Source of the DNA: Elymus sibiricus | Lineage: Eukaryota; Streptophyta; Magnoliopsida; Poales; Poaceae | DNA: 64,000 nt | Direction: 5' to 3' | Assembly (NCBI GenBank): GCA_039707655.1 | Contig: CM077676.1 | Location: forward strand, 192,382,936 to 192,446,935 | Part shown: piece by piece, positions 1 to 12,037 of the stretch | How the letters are laid out: each line of letters starts with the position of its first letter | How positions within the stretch are numbered: position 1 is the stretch's first letter | Made by a program: the position numbers and the translations under genes | The notes under the pieces: model-generated | Seen by the model: the letters and a program-made list of their open reading frames with translations, nothing else | What the model was told of the DNA's origin: nothing | Databases searched by the model: none

Positions 1-339
1 TGCTCGTCTCGGCGTCCGTCGTCGCTACCGCGACGACGTCCGCCTCGACTCGCGTAACGCTAAGATAGACAGGGTGGCGGTGGTGTCACGTGCTCGTCTC
101 GGCGTCCGTCGTCGCTACCGCGACGACGTTCGCCTCGACTCGCGTAACGCTAAGATAGATAGGGTGGCGGTGGTGTCACGTGCTCATCTCGGCGTCCGTC
201 GTCGCTACCGCAAAGACGTCCGCCTCGACTCGCGTAACCCTAAGTTAGACAGGGTGGCGGTGGTGTCACGTGCTCGTCTCGGCGTCGGTCGTCGCTACCG
301 CGACGACGTCCGCCTCGACTCGCTAACCCTAAGTTAAAT
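1..339 (+). repeat. HOR unit 1 (partial): m20 (cut), m21, m22, m24
   Basis: This is the tail of a HOR cut by the window start: 70 bases of m20, then m21 at 71-160, m22 at 161-250 and m24 at 251-339. The short m23 that normally lies between m22 and m24 is missing, so m22 joins directly to m24. Confidence 0.95.
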
Positions 340-3300
340 AGGGTGGCGGTGAAGTCACGTGCTCGTCTCGGCATCCGTCATCGCTACCGCGACGACGTCA
401 GCCTCGACTCGCGTAACCCTAATTTAGACAGGGTGGCGGTGGTGTCACGTGCTCGTCTCGGCGTCCGTCGTCGCTACCGCGACGACGTCCGCCTCGACAC
501 GCGTAACCCTAAGTTAGACAGGGTGGCGGTGGTGTCGCGTGCTCGTCTCGGCGTCCGTCGTCGCTACCGCGACGACGTCCGCCTCGACTCGCGTAACCCT
601 AAGATAGACAGGGTGGCGGTGGTGTCACGTGCTGGTCTCGGTGTCCGTCGTCGCTACCGCGACGACGTCTGCCTCGACTAGCGTAACCCTAGGATAAACA
701 GGGTTTCGGTGGTGTCACGTGCTCGTCTCGGCGTCCGTCGTCGCTACCGCGATGACGTCCGCCTCGACTTGCGTAACCCTAAGTTAGACAGGGTGGCAGT
801 GGTGTCACGTGCTCGTCTCGGCATCCGTCGTCGCTACCGCGACGACGTCTGCCTCGACTCGCATAACCCTAAGTTAGCCAGGGTGGCAGTGTTGTCACGT
901 GCTCGTCTCGGCGTCCGTCGTCGCTACCGCGACGACGTCCGCCTCGACTCGCGTAACCCTAAGATAGACAGGGTGGCAGTGGTGTCACGTGCTCGTCTCG
1001 GCGTCCGTCGTCGCTACCGCAAAGACGTCCGCCTCGACTCGCGTAACCCTAAGTTAGACAGGGTGGCAGTGGTGTCACGTGCTCGTTTCGACGTCTGCCT
1101 CGACTCGCGTAACCCTAAGTTAGACAGGGTGGCGGTGGTGTCACGTGCTCGTCTCGGCGTCCGTCGTCGCTACCGCGATGACGTCCGCCTCGACTCACGT
1201 AACGCTAAGATATACAGGGTGGCGGTGGTGTCACGTGCTCGCCTCGGCATCCGTCATCGCTACCGCGACGACGTCAGCCTCGACTCGCGTAACCCTAATT
1301 AAGACAGGGTGGCGGTGGTGTCACGTGCTCGTCTCGGCGTCCATCGTCGCTACCGCGCGACGTCCGCCTCGACACGCGTAACCCTAAGTTAGACAGGGTG
1401 GCGGTGGTGTGGCGTGCTTGTCTCGGCGTCCGTCGTCGCTACCGCGACGACGTCCGCCTCGACTCGCGTAACCCTAAGATAGACAGGGTGGCGGTGGTGT
1501 CACGTGCTCGTCTCGGTGTCCGTCGTCGCTACCGCGACGACGTTCGCCTCGACTCGCGTAACACTAAGATAGCCAGGGTGGCAGTGGTGTCACGTGCTCG
1601 TCTAGGCGTCTGTCGTCGCTACCGCGACGACGTCCGCCTCGACTCGCGTAACCCTAGGATAAACAGGGTGGCGGTGGTGTCACGTGCTCGTCTCGGCGTC
1701 CGTCGTCGCTACCGCGACGACGTCCGCCTCGACTCGCATAACCCTAAGTTAGACAGGGTGGCGGTGGTGTCACGTGCTCCTCTCGGCGTCCGCCGTCGCT
1801 ACCGCGACGACGTCCGCCTCGACTCGCCTAACCCTAAGATAGACAGGGTGGCAGTGGTGTCACGTGCTCGTCTCGGCGTCCGTCGTCGCTACCGCGACGA
1901 CGTCCGCCTTGACTCGCGTAAACCTAAGATAGACAGGGTGGCGGTGTTGTCACGTGCTCGTCTCGGCGTCCGTCGTCGCTACCGCGACGACGTTCGCCTC
2001 GACTTGCTTAACCCTAAGTTATACAGGGTAGCGGTGGTGTCACGTGCTCGTCTCGGCGTCCGTCGTCGCTACCGCAAAGACGTCCGCCTCGACTCGCGTA
2101 ACCCTAAGTTAGACAGGGTGGCAGTGGTGTCACGTGCTCGTTTCGACGTCTGCCTCGACTCGCGTAACCCTAAGTTACACAGGGTGGCGGTGGTGTCACG
2201 TGCTCGCCTCTGCATCCGTCATCGCTACCGCGACGACGTCAGCCTCGACTCGCGTATCCCTAATTTAGACAGGGTGGCGGTGGTGTCACGTGCTCGTCTC
2301 GGCGTCCGTCGTCGCTACCGCGACGACGTCCGCCTCGACACGCGTAACCCTAAGTTAGACAGGGTGGCCGTGGTGTCGCGTGCTTGTCTCGGCGTCCGTC
2401 GTCGCTACCGCGACGACGTCCGCCTCGACTCGCGTAACCCTAAGATAGACAGGGTGGCGGTGGTGTCACGTGCTCGTCGCGGTGTCCGTCGTCGCTACCG
2501 CGACGACGTCCGCCTCGACTCGCGTAACACTAAGATAGCCAGGGTGGCAGTGGTGTCACGTGCTCGTCTAGGCGTCTGTCGTCGCTACCGCGACGACGTC
2601 CGCCTCGACTCGCGTAACCCTAGGATAAACAGGGTGGCGGTGGTGTCACGTGCTCGTCTCGGCGTCCGTCGTCGCTACCGCGACGACGTCCGCCTCGACT
2701 CGCATAACCCTAAGTTAGACAGGGTGGCGGTGGTGTCACGTGCTCGTCTCGGCGTCCGTCGTCGCTACCGCGACGACGTCTGCCTCGACTCGCCTAACCC
2801 TAAGATAGACAGGGTGGCAGTGGTGTCACGTGCTCGTCTCGGCGTCCGTCGTCGCTACCGCGACGACGTCCGCCTTGACTCGCGTAAACCTAAGATAGAC
2901 AGGGTGGCGGTGTTGTCACGTGCTCGTCTCGGCGTCCGTCGTCGCTACCGCGACGACGTCCGCCTCGACTCGCATAACCCTAAGTTAGCCAGGGTGGCAG
3001 TGTTGTCACGTGCTCGTCTCGGCGTCCGTCGTCGCTACCGCGACGACGTCTGCCTCGACTCGCGTAACCCTAAGATAGACAGGTTGGCAGTGGTGTCACG
3101 TGCTCGTCTCGGCGTCCGTCGTCGCTACCGCAAAGACGTCCGCCTCGACTCGCGTAACCCTAAGTTAGACAGGGTGGCAGTGGTGTCACGTGCTCGTTTC
3201 GACGTCTGCCTCGACTCGCGTAACCCTAAGTTAGACAGGGTGGCGGTGGTGTCACGTGCTCGCCTCGGCATCCGTCATCGCTACCGCGACGACGTCAGCC

Positions 3301-4471
3301 TCGACTCGCGTATCCCTAATTTAGACAGGGTGGCGGTGGTGTCACGTGCTCGTCTCGGCGTCCGTCGTCGCTACCGCGACGACGTCCGCCTCGACACGCG
3401 TAACCCTAAGTTAGACAGGGTGGCCGTGGTGTCGCGTGCTTGTCTCGGCGTCCGTCGTCGCTACCGCGACGACGTCCGCCTCGACTCGCGTAACCCTAAG
3501 ATAGACAGGGTGGCGGTGGTGTCACGTGCTCGTCTTGGTGTCCGTCGTCGCTACCGCGACGACGTCCGCCTCGACTCGCGTAACACTAAGATAGCCAGGG
3601 TGGCAGTGGTGTCACGTGCTCGTCTAGGCGTCTGTCGTCGCTACCGCGACGACGTCCGCCTCGACTCGCGTAACCCTAGGATAAACAGGGTGGCGGTGGT
3701 GTCACGTGCTCGTCTCTGCGTCCGTCGTCGCTACCGCGACGACGTCCGCCTCGACTCGCATAACCCTAAGTTAGACAGGGTGGCGGTGGTGTCACGTGCT
3801 CGTCTCGGCGTCCGCCGTCGCTACCGCGACGACGTCAGCCTCGACTCGCCTAACCCTAAGATAGACAGGGTGGCAGTGGTGTCACGTGCTCGTCTCGGCG
3901 TCCGTCGTCGCTACCGCGACGACGTCCGCCTTGACTCGCGTAAACCTAAGATAGACAGGGTGGCGGTGTTGTCACATGCTCGTCTCGGCGTCCGTCGTCG
4001 CTACCGCGACGACGTCCGCCTCGACTCGCTTAACCCTAAGTTATACAGGGTAGCGGTGGTGTCACGTGCTCGTCTCGGCGTCCGTCGTCGCTACCGCGAC
4101 GACGTCCGCCTCGACTCGCATAACGCTAAGATAGACAGGGTGGCGGTGGTGTCACGTGCTCATCTCGGCGTCCGTCGTCGCTACCGCGACGACGTTCGCC
4201 TCGACTCGCGTAACGCTAAGATAGATAGGGTGGCGGTGGTGTCACGTGCTCATCTCGGCGTCCGTCGTCGCTACCGCAAAGACGTCCGCCTCGACTCGCG
4301 TAACCCTAAGTTAGACAGGGTGGCAGTGGTGTCACGTGCTCGTTTCGACGTCTGCCTCGACTCGCGTAACCCTAAGTTAGACAGGGTGGCGGTGGTGTCA
4401 CGTGCTCGTCTCGGCGTCGGTCGTCGCTACCGCGACGACGTCCGCCTCGACTCGCTAACCCTAAGTTAAAT
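340..4471 (+). repeat. HOR unit 2, 4,132 bp, 47 monomers, two internal block expansions
   Basis: Order: m1-m19; m8-m9, m11, m2, m13-m19; m7-m9, m11, m2, m13-m24. The m8-to-m19 region is present three times. The inserted copies lack m10, carry an m11 variant with GTATCCC in place of GTAACCC, and an m2-like monomer in place of m12. The last monomer of the second block is an m19/m6 hybrid (2,901-2,990). Two private lesions occur in the first block: m11 at 1,216-1,305 reads AATTAAG instead of AATTTAG, and m12 at 1,306-1,394 has lost one base in its core. The sum of monomer lengths matches the unit length exactly. Confidence 0.95.
1306..1394 (+). repeat. m12 with a private 1-base deletion (89 bp)
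   Basis: The core reads TACCGCGCGACG instead of TACCGCGACGACG. It is the only 1-base length change in the window apart from the shared m24 deletion. It could be a true mutation or a sequence error. Confidence 0.85.
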
Positions 4472-5976
4472 AGGGTGGCGGTGAAGTCACGTGCTCGTCT
4501 CGGCATCCGTCATCGCTACTGCGACGACGTCAGCCTCGACTCGCGTAACCCTAATTTAGATAGGGTGGCGGTGGTGTCACGTGCTCGTCTCGGCGTCCGT
4601 CGTCGCTACCGCGACGACGTCTGCCTCGACACGCGTAACCCTAAGTTAGACAGGGTGGCGGTGGTGTCGCGTGCTCGTCTCGGCGTCCGTCGTCGCTACC
4701 GCGACGACGTCCGCCTCGACTCGCGTAACCCTAAGATAGACAGGGTGGCGGTGGTGTCACGTGCTGGTCTCGGTGTCCGTCGTCGCTACCGCGACGACGT
4801 CCGCCTCGACTAGCGTAACCCTAGGATAAACAGGGTTTCGGTGGTGTCACGTGCTCGTCTCGGCGTCCGTCGTCGCTACCGCGATGACGTCCGCCTCGAC
4901 TTGCGTAACCCTAAGTTAGACAGGGAGGCAGTGGTGTCACGTGCTCGTCTCGGCATCCGTCGTCGCTACGGCGACGACGTCTGCCTCGACTCGCATAACC
5001 CTAAGTTAGCCAGGGTGGCAGTGTTGTCACGTGCTCGTCTCGGCGTCCGTCGTCGCTACCGTGACGACGTCCGCCTCGACTCGCGTAACCCTAAGATAGA
5101 CAGGGTGGCAGTGGTGTCACGTGCTCGTCTCGGCGTCCGTCGTCGCTACCGCAAAGACGTCCGCCTCGACTCGCGTAACCCTAAGTTAGACAGGGTGGCA
5201 GTGGTGTCACGTGCTCGTTTCGACGTCTGCCTCGACTCGCGTAACCCTAAGTTAGACAGGGTGGCGGTGGTGTCACGTGCTCGTCTCGGCGTCCGTCGTC
5301 GCTACCGCGATGACGTCCGCCTCGACTCGCGTAACGCTAAGATATACAGGGTGGCGGTGGTGTCACGTGCTCGCCTCGGCATCCGTCATCGCTACCGCGA
5401 CGACGTCCCCCTCGACTCGCGTAACCCTAATTTAGACAGGGTGGCGGTGGTGTCACGTGCTCGTCTCGGCGTCCATCGTCGCTACCGCGACGACGTCCGC
5501 CTCGACACGCGTAACCCTAAGTTAGACAGGGTGGCGGTGGTGTCGCGTGCTTGTCTCGGCGTCCGTCGTCGCTACCGCGACGACGTCCGCCTCGACTCGC
5601 GTAACCCTAAGATAGACAGGGTGGCGGTGGTGTCACGTGCTCGTCTCGGTGTCCGTCGTCGCTACCGCGATGACGTTCGCCTCGACTCGCGTAACACTAA
5701 GATAGCCAGGGTGGCAGTGGTGTCACGTGCTCGTCTAGGCGTCTGTCGTCACTACCGCGACGACGTCCGCCTCGACTCGCCTAACCCTAGGATAAACAGG
5801 GTGGCGGTGGTGTCACGTGCTCGTCTCGGCGTCCGTCGTCGCTACCGCGACGACGTCCGCCTCGACTCGCATAACCCTAAGTTAGACAGGGTGGCGGTGG
5901 TGTCACGTGCTCCTCTCGGCGTCCGCCGTCGCTACCGCGACGACGTCCGCCTCGACTCGCTAACCCTAAGTTAAAT
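4472..5976 (+). repeat. HOR unit 3, 1,505 bp, 17 monomers, truncated by an m17/m24 fusion
   Basis: Order: m1-m16, then one m17/m24 hybrid at 5,888-5,976. The hybrid has the m17 left part (CTCCTCTCGG and CGCCGTCGC) and the m24 right part with its 1-base deletion. Types m18 to m23 are gone. The junction is inside a monomer but in register, as expected for unequal crossing-over between homologous monomers. Confidence 0.95.
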
Positions 5977-7994
5977 AGGGTGGCGGTGAAGTCACGTGCT
6001 CGTCTCGGCATCCGTCATCGCTACCGCGACGACGTCAGCCTCGACTCGCGTAACCCTAATTTAGACAGGGTGGCAGTGGTGTCACGTGCTCGTCTCGGCG
6101 TCCGTCGTCGCTACCGCAAAGACGTCCGCCTCGACTCGTGTAACCCTAAGTTAGACAGGGTGGCAGTGGTGTCACGTGCTCGTTTCGACGTCTGCCTCGA
6201 CTCGCGTAACCCTAAGTTAGACAGGGTGGCGGTGGTGTCACGTGCTCGCCTCGGCATCCGTCATCGCTACCGCGACGACGTCAGCCTCGACTCGCGTATC
6301 CCTAATTTAGACAGGGTGGCGGTGGTGTCACGTGCTCGTCTCGGCGTCCGTCGTCGCTACCGCGACGACGTCCGCCTCGACACGCGTAACCCTAAGTTAG
6401 ACAGGGTGGCCGTGGTGTCGCGTGCTTGTCTCGGCGTCCGTCGTCGCTACCGCGACGACGTCCGCCTCGACTCGCGTAACCCTAAGATAGACAGGGTGGC
6501 GGTGGTGTCACGTGCTCGTCTTGGTGTCCGTCGTCGCTACCGCGACGACGTCCGCCTCGACTCGCGTAACACTAAGATAGCCAGGGTGGCAGTGGTGTCA
6601 CGTGCTCGTCTAGGCGTCTGTCGTCGCTACCGCGACGACGTCCGCCTCGACTCGCGTAACCCTAGGATAAACAGGGTGGCGGTGGTGTCACGTGCTCGTC
6701 TCTGCGTCCGTCGTCGCTACCGCGACGACGTCCGCCTCGACTCGCATAACCCTAAGTTAGACAGGGTGGCGGTGGTGTCACGTGCTCGTCTCGGCGTCCG
6801 CCGTCGCTACCGCGACGACGTCCGCCTCGACTCGCCTAACCCTAAGATAGACAGGGTGGCAGTGGTGTCACGTGCTCGTCTCGGCGTCCGTCGTCGCTAC
6901 CGCGACGACGTCCGCCTTGACTCGCGTAAACCTAAGATAGACAGGGTGGCGGTGTTGTCACATGCTCGTCTCGGCGTCCGTCGTCGCTACCGCGACGACG
7001 TCCGCCTTGACTCGCTTAACCCTAAGTTATACAGGGTAGCGGTGGTGTCACGTGCTCGTCTCGGCGTCCGTCGTCGCTACCGCGACGACGTCCGCCTCGA
7101 CTCGCATAACGCTAAGATAGACAGGGTGGCGGTGGTGTCACGTGCTCATCTCGGCGTCCGTCGTCGCTACCGCGACGACGTTCGCCTCGACTCGCGTAAC
7201 GCTAAGATAGATAGGGTGGCGGTGGTGTCACGTGCTCATCTCGGCGTCCGTCGTCGCTACCGCAAAGACGTCCGCCTCGACTCGCATAACCCTAAGTTAG
7301 ACAGGGTGGCGGTGGTGTCACGTGCTCGTCTCGGCGTCCGCCGTCGCTACCGCGACGACGTCCGCCTCGACTCGCCTAACCCTAAGATAGACAGGGTGGC
7401 AGTGGTGTCACGTGCTCGTCTCGGCGTCCGTCGTCGCTACCGCGACGACGTCCGCCTTGACTCGCGTAAACCTAAGATAGACAGGGTGGCGGTGTCACAT
7501 GCTCGTCTCGGCGTCCGTCGTCGCTACCGCGACGACGTCCGCCTTGACTCGCTTAACCCTAAGTTATACAGGGTAGCGGTGGTGTCACGTGCTCGTCTCG
7601 GCGTCCGTCGTCGCTACCGCGACGACGTCCGCCTCGACTCGCATAACGCTAAGATAGACAGGGTGGCGGTGGTGTCACGTGCTCATCTCGGCGTCCGTCG
7701 TCGCTACCGCGACGACGTTCGCCTCGACTCGCGTAACGCTAAGATAGATAGGGTGGCGGTGGTGTCACGTGCTCATCTCGGCGTCCGTCGTCGCTACCGC
7801 AAAGACGTCCGCCTCGACTCGCGTAACCCTAAGTTAGACAGGGTGGCAGTGGTGTCACGTGCTCGTTTCGACGTCTGCCTCGACTCGCGTAACCCTAAGT
7901 TAGACAGGGTGGCGGTGGTGTCACGTGCTCGTCTCGGCGTCGGTCGTCGCTACCGCGACGACGTCCGCCTCGACTCGCTAACCCTAAGTTAAAT
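5977..7994 (+). repeat. HOR unit 4, 2,018 bp, 23 monomers, m17-m22 duplicated
   Basis: Order: m1, m8-m9, m11, m2, m13-m22, m17-m24. Types m2 to m7 are skipped after m1. The m22 at 7,213-7,302 has an m16-type tail (CGCATAAC), marking the junction of a tandem duplication of m17 to m22. The m19 in the second copy (7,483-7,569) lacks 3 bases near its left end and is 87 bp, the only monomer of that length. Confidence 0.95.
7483..7569 (+). repeat. m19 with a private 3-base deletion (87 bp)
   Basis: The left end reads GGCGGTGTCACATG where sister copies have GGCGGTGTTGTCACATG. The lost triplet lies in a GTGTTGTC context, consistent with slippage. Confidence 0.9.
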
Positions 7995-10900
7995 AGGGTG
8001 GCGGTGAAGTCACGTGCTCGTCTCGGCATCCGTCATCGCTACTGCGACGACGTCAGCCTCGACTCGCGTAACCCTAATTTAGATAGGGTGGCGGTGGTGT
8101 CACGTGCTCGTCTCGGCGTCCGTCGTCGCTACCGCGACGACGTCTGCCTCGACACGCGTAACCCTAAGTTAGACAGGGTGGCGGTGGTGTCGCGTGCTCG
8201 TCTCGGCGTCCGTCGTCGCTACCGCGACGACGTCCGCCTCGACTCGCGTAACCCTAAGATAGACAGGGTGGCGGTGGTGTCACGTGCTGGTCTCGGTGTC
8301 CGTCGTCGCTACCGCGACGACGTCCGCCTCGACTAGCGTAACCCTAGGATAAACAGGGTTTCGGTGGTGTCACGTGCTCGTCTCGGCGTCCGTCGTCGCT
8401 ACCGCGATGACGTCCGCCTCGACTTGCGTAACCCTAAGTTAGACAGGGTGGCAGTGGTGTCACGTGCTCGTCTCGGCATCCGTCGTCGCTACCGCGACGA
8501 CGTCTGCCTCGACTCGCATAACCCTAAGTTAGCCAGGGTGGCAGTGTTGTCACGTGCTCGTCTCGGCGTCCGTCGTCGCTACCGTGACGACGTCCGCCTC
8601 GACTCGCGTAACCCTAAGATAGACAGGGTGGCAGTGGTGTCACGTGCTCGTCTCGGCGTCCGTCGTCGCTACCGCAAAGACGTCCGCCTCGACTCGCGTA
8701 ACCCTAAGTTAGACAGGGTGGCAGTGGTGTCACGTGCTCGTTTCGACGTCTGCCTCGACTCGCGTAACCCTAAGTTAGACAGGGTGGCGGTGGTGTCACG
8801 TGCTCGTCTCGGCGTCCGTCGTCGCTACCGCGATGACGTCCGCCTCGACTCGCGTAACGCAAAGATATACAGGGTGGCGGTGGTGTCACGTGCTCGCCTC
8901 GGCATCCGTCATCGCTACCGCGACGACGTCCCCCTCGACTCGCGTAACCCTAATTTAGACAGGGTGGCGGTGGTGTCACGTGCTCGTCTCGGCGTCCATC
9001 GTCGCTACCGCGACGACGTCCGCCTCGACACGCGTAACCCTAAGTTAGACAGGGTGGCGGTGGTGTCGCGTGCTTGTCTCGGCGTCCGTCGTCGCTACCG
9101 CGACGACGTCCGCCTCGACTCGCGTAACCCTAAGATAGACAGGGTGGCGGTGGTGTCACGTGCTCGTCTCGGTGTCCGTCGTCGCTACCGCGATGACGTT
9201 CGCCTCGACTCGCGTAACACTAAGATAGCCAGGGTGGCAGTGGTGTCACGTGCTCGTCTAGGCGTCTGTCGTCGCTACCGCGACGACGTCCGCCTCGACT
9301 CGCCTAACCCTAGGATAAACAGGGTGGCGGTGGTGTCACGTGCTCGTCTCGGCGTCCGTCGTCGCTACCGCGACGACGTCCGCCTCGACTCGCATAACCC
9401 TAAGTTAGACAGGGTGGCGGTGGTGTCACGTGCTCCTCTCGGCGTCCGCCGTCGCTACCGCGACGACGTCCGCCTCGACTCGCCTAACCCTAAGATAGAC
9501 AGGGTGGCAGTGGTGTCACGTGCTCGTCTCGGCGTCCGTCGTCGCTACCGCGACGACGTCCGCCTTGACTCGCGTAAACCTAAGATAGACAGGGTGGCGG
9601 TGTTGTCACGTGCTCGTCTCGGCGTCCGTCGTCGCTACCGCGACGACGTCCGCCTCGACTTGCTTAACCCTAAGTTATACAGGGTAGCGGTGGTGTCACG
9701 TGCTCGTCTCGGCGTCCGTCGTCGCTACCGCAAAGACGTCCGCCTCGACTCGCGTAACCCTAAGTTAGACAGGGTGGCAGTGGTGTCACGTGCTCGTTTC
9801 GACGTCTGCCTCGACTCGCGTAACCCTAAGTTAGACAGGGTGGCGGTGGTGTCACGTGCTCGCCTCGGCATCCGTCATCGCTACCGCGACGACGTCAGCC
9901 TCGACTCGCGTATCCCTAATTTAGACAGGGTGGCGGTGGTGTCACGTGCTCGTCTCGGCGTCCGTCGTCGCTACCGCGACGACGTCCGCCTCGACACGCG
10001 TAACCCTAAGTTAGACAGGGTGGCCGTGGTGTCGCGTGCTTGTCTCGGCGTCCGTCGTCGCTACCGCGACGACGTCCGCCTCGACTCGCGTAACCCTAAG
10101 ATAGACAGGGTGGCGGTGGTGTCACGTGCTCGTCTCGGTGTCCGTCGTCGCTACCGCGACGACGTCCGCCTCGACTCGCGTAACACTAAGATAGCCAGGG
10201 TGGCAGTGGTGTCACGTGCTCGTCTAGGCGTCTGTCGTCGCTACCGCGACGACGTCCGCCTCGACTCGCGTAACCCTAGGATAAACAGGGTGGCGGTGGT
10301 GTCACGTGCTCGTCTCGGCGTCCGTCGTCGCTACCGCGACGACGTCCGCCTCGACTCGCATAACCCTAAGTTAGACAGGGTGGCGGTGGTGTCACGTGCT
10401 CGTCTCGGCGTCCGCCGTCGCTACCGCGACGACGTCCGCCTCGACTCGCCTAACCCTAAGATAGACAGGGTGGCAGTGGTGTCACGCGCTCGTCTCGGCG
10501 TCCGTCGTCGCTACCGCGACGACGTCCGCCTTGACTCGCGTAAACCTAAGATAGACAGGGTGGCGGTGTTGTCACGTGCTCGTCTCGGCGTCCGTCGTCG
10601 CTACCGCGACGACGTCCGCCTCGACTCGCATAACCCTAAGTTAGCCAGGGTGGCAGTGTTGTCACGTGCTCGTCTCGGCGTCCGTCGTAGCTACCGCAAA
10701 GACGTCCGCCTCGACTCGCGTAACCCTAAGTTAGACAGGGTGGCAGTGGTGTCACGTGCTCGTTTCGACGTCTGCCTCGACTCGCGTAACCCTAAGTTAG
10801 ACAGGGTGGCGGTGGTGTCACGTGCTCGCCTCGGCATCCGTCATCGCTACCGCGACGACGTCAGCCTCGACTCGCGTATCCCTAATTTAGACAGGGTGGC

Positions 10901-12037
10901 GGTGGTGTCACGTGCTCGTCTCGGCGTCCGTCGTCGCTACCGCGACGACGTCCGCCTCAACACGCGTAACCCTAAGTTAGACAGGGTGGCCGTGGTGTCG
11001 CGTGCTTGTCTCGGCGTCCGTCGTCGCTACCGCGACGACGTCCGCCTCGACTCGCGTAACCCTAAGATAGACAGGGTGGCGGTGGTGTCACGTGCTCGTC
11101 TCGGTGTCCGTCGTCGCTACCGCGACGACGTCCGCCTCGACTCGCGTAACACTAAGATAGCCAGGGTGGCAGTGGTGTCACGTGCTCGTCTAGGCGTCTG
11201 TCGTCGCTACCGCGACGACGTCCGCCTCGACTCGCGTAACCCTAGGATAAACAGGGTGGCGGTGGTGTCACGTGCTCGTCTCGGCGTCCGTCGTCGCTAC
11301 CACGACGACGTCCGCCTCGACTCGCATAACCCTAAGTTAGACAGGGTGGCGGTGGTGTCACGTGCTCGTCTCGGCGTCCGCCGTCGCTACCGCGACGACG
11401 TCCGCCTCGACTCGCCTAACCCTAAGATAGACAGGGTGGCAGTGGTGTCACGTGCTCGTCTCGGCGTCCGTCGTCGCTACCGCGACGACGTCCGCCTTGA
11501 CTCGCGTAAACCTAAGATAGACAGGGTGGCGGTGTTGTCACATGCTCGTCTCGGCGTCCGTCGTCGCTACCGCGACGACGTCCGCCTCGACTCGCTTAAC
11601 CCTAACTTATACAGGGTAGCGGTGGTGTCACGTGCTCGTCTCGGCGTCCGTCGTCGCTACCGCGACGACGTCCGCCTCGACTCGCATAACGCTAAGATAG
11701 ACAGGGTGGCGGTGGTGTCACGTGCTCGTCTTGGCGTCCGTCGTCGCTACCGCGACGACGTTCGCCTCGACTCGCGTAACGCTAAGATAGATAGGGTGGC
11801 GGTGGTGTCACGTGCTCATCTCGGCGTCCGTCGTCGCTACCGCAAAGACGTCCGCCTCGACTCGCGTAACCCTAAGTTAGACAGGGTGGCAGTGGTGTCA
11901 CGTGCTCGTTTCGACGTCTGCCTCGACACGCGTAACCCTAAGTTAGACAGGGTGGCGGTGGTGTCACGTTCTCGTCTCGGCGTCGGTCGTCGCTACCGCG
12001 ACGACGTCCGCCTCGACTCGCTAACCCTAAGTTAAAT
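7995..12037 (+). repeat. HOR unit 5, 4,043 bp, 46 monomers
   Basis: Order: m1-m19; m8-m9, m11, m2, m13-m19; m8-m9, m11, m2, m13-m24. The architecture is close to unit 2, about 7.7 kb to the left, and several variants are shared, such as the m17 with CTCCTCTCGG and the m19/m6 hybrid closing the second block. The first monomer of the third block is an m7/m8 hybrid. The first m11 carries GTCCCCCTC, shared with unit 3. Confidence 0.95.

Noticed and set aside
1145..1381. Short second-frame open reading frame (also near 21,918-22,142)
   Set aside because: It is open only because the monomers there happen to lack TAG in that frame (for example the m10 tail). It is satellite sequence in another frame.
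1398..4469. Long open frame of about 1,020 codons, and similar ones across the window, as coding sequence
   Set aside because: They are the same 30-codon satellite translation repeated. The frame is open because the period is a multiple of three. It is broken by fixed m24 and m4 lesions, has no unique termini, and type differences change amino acids freely.
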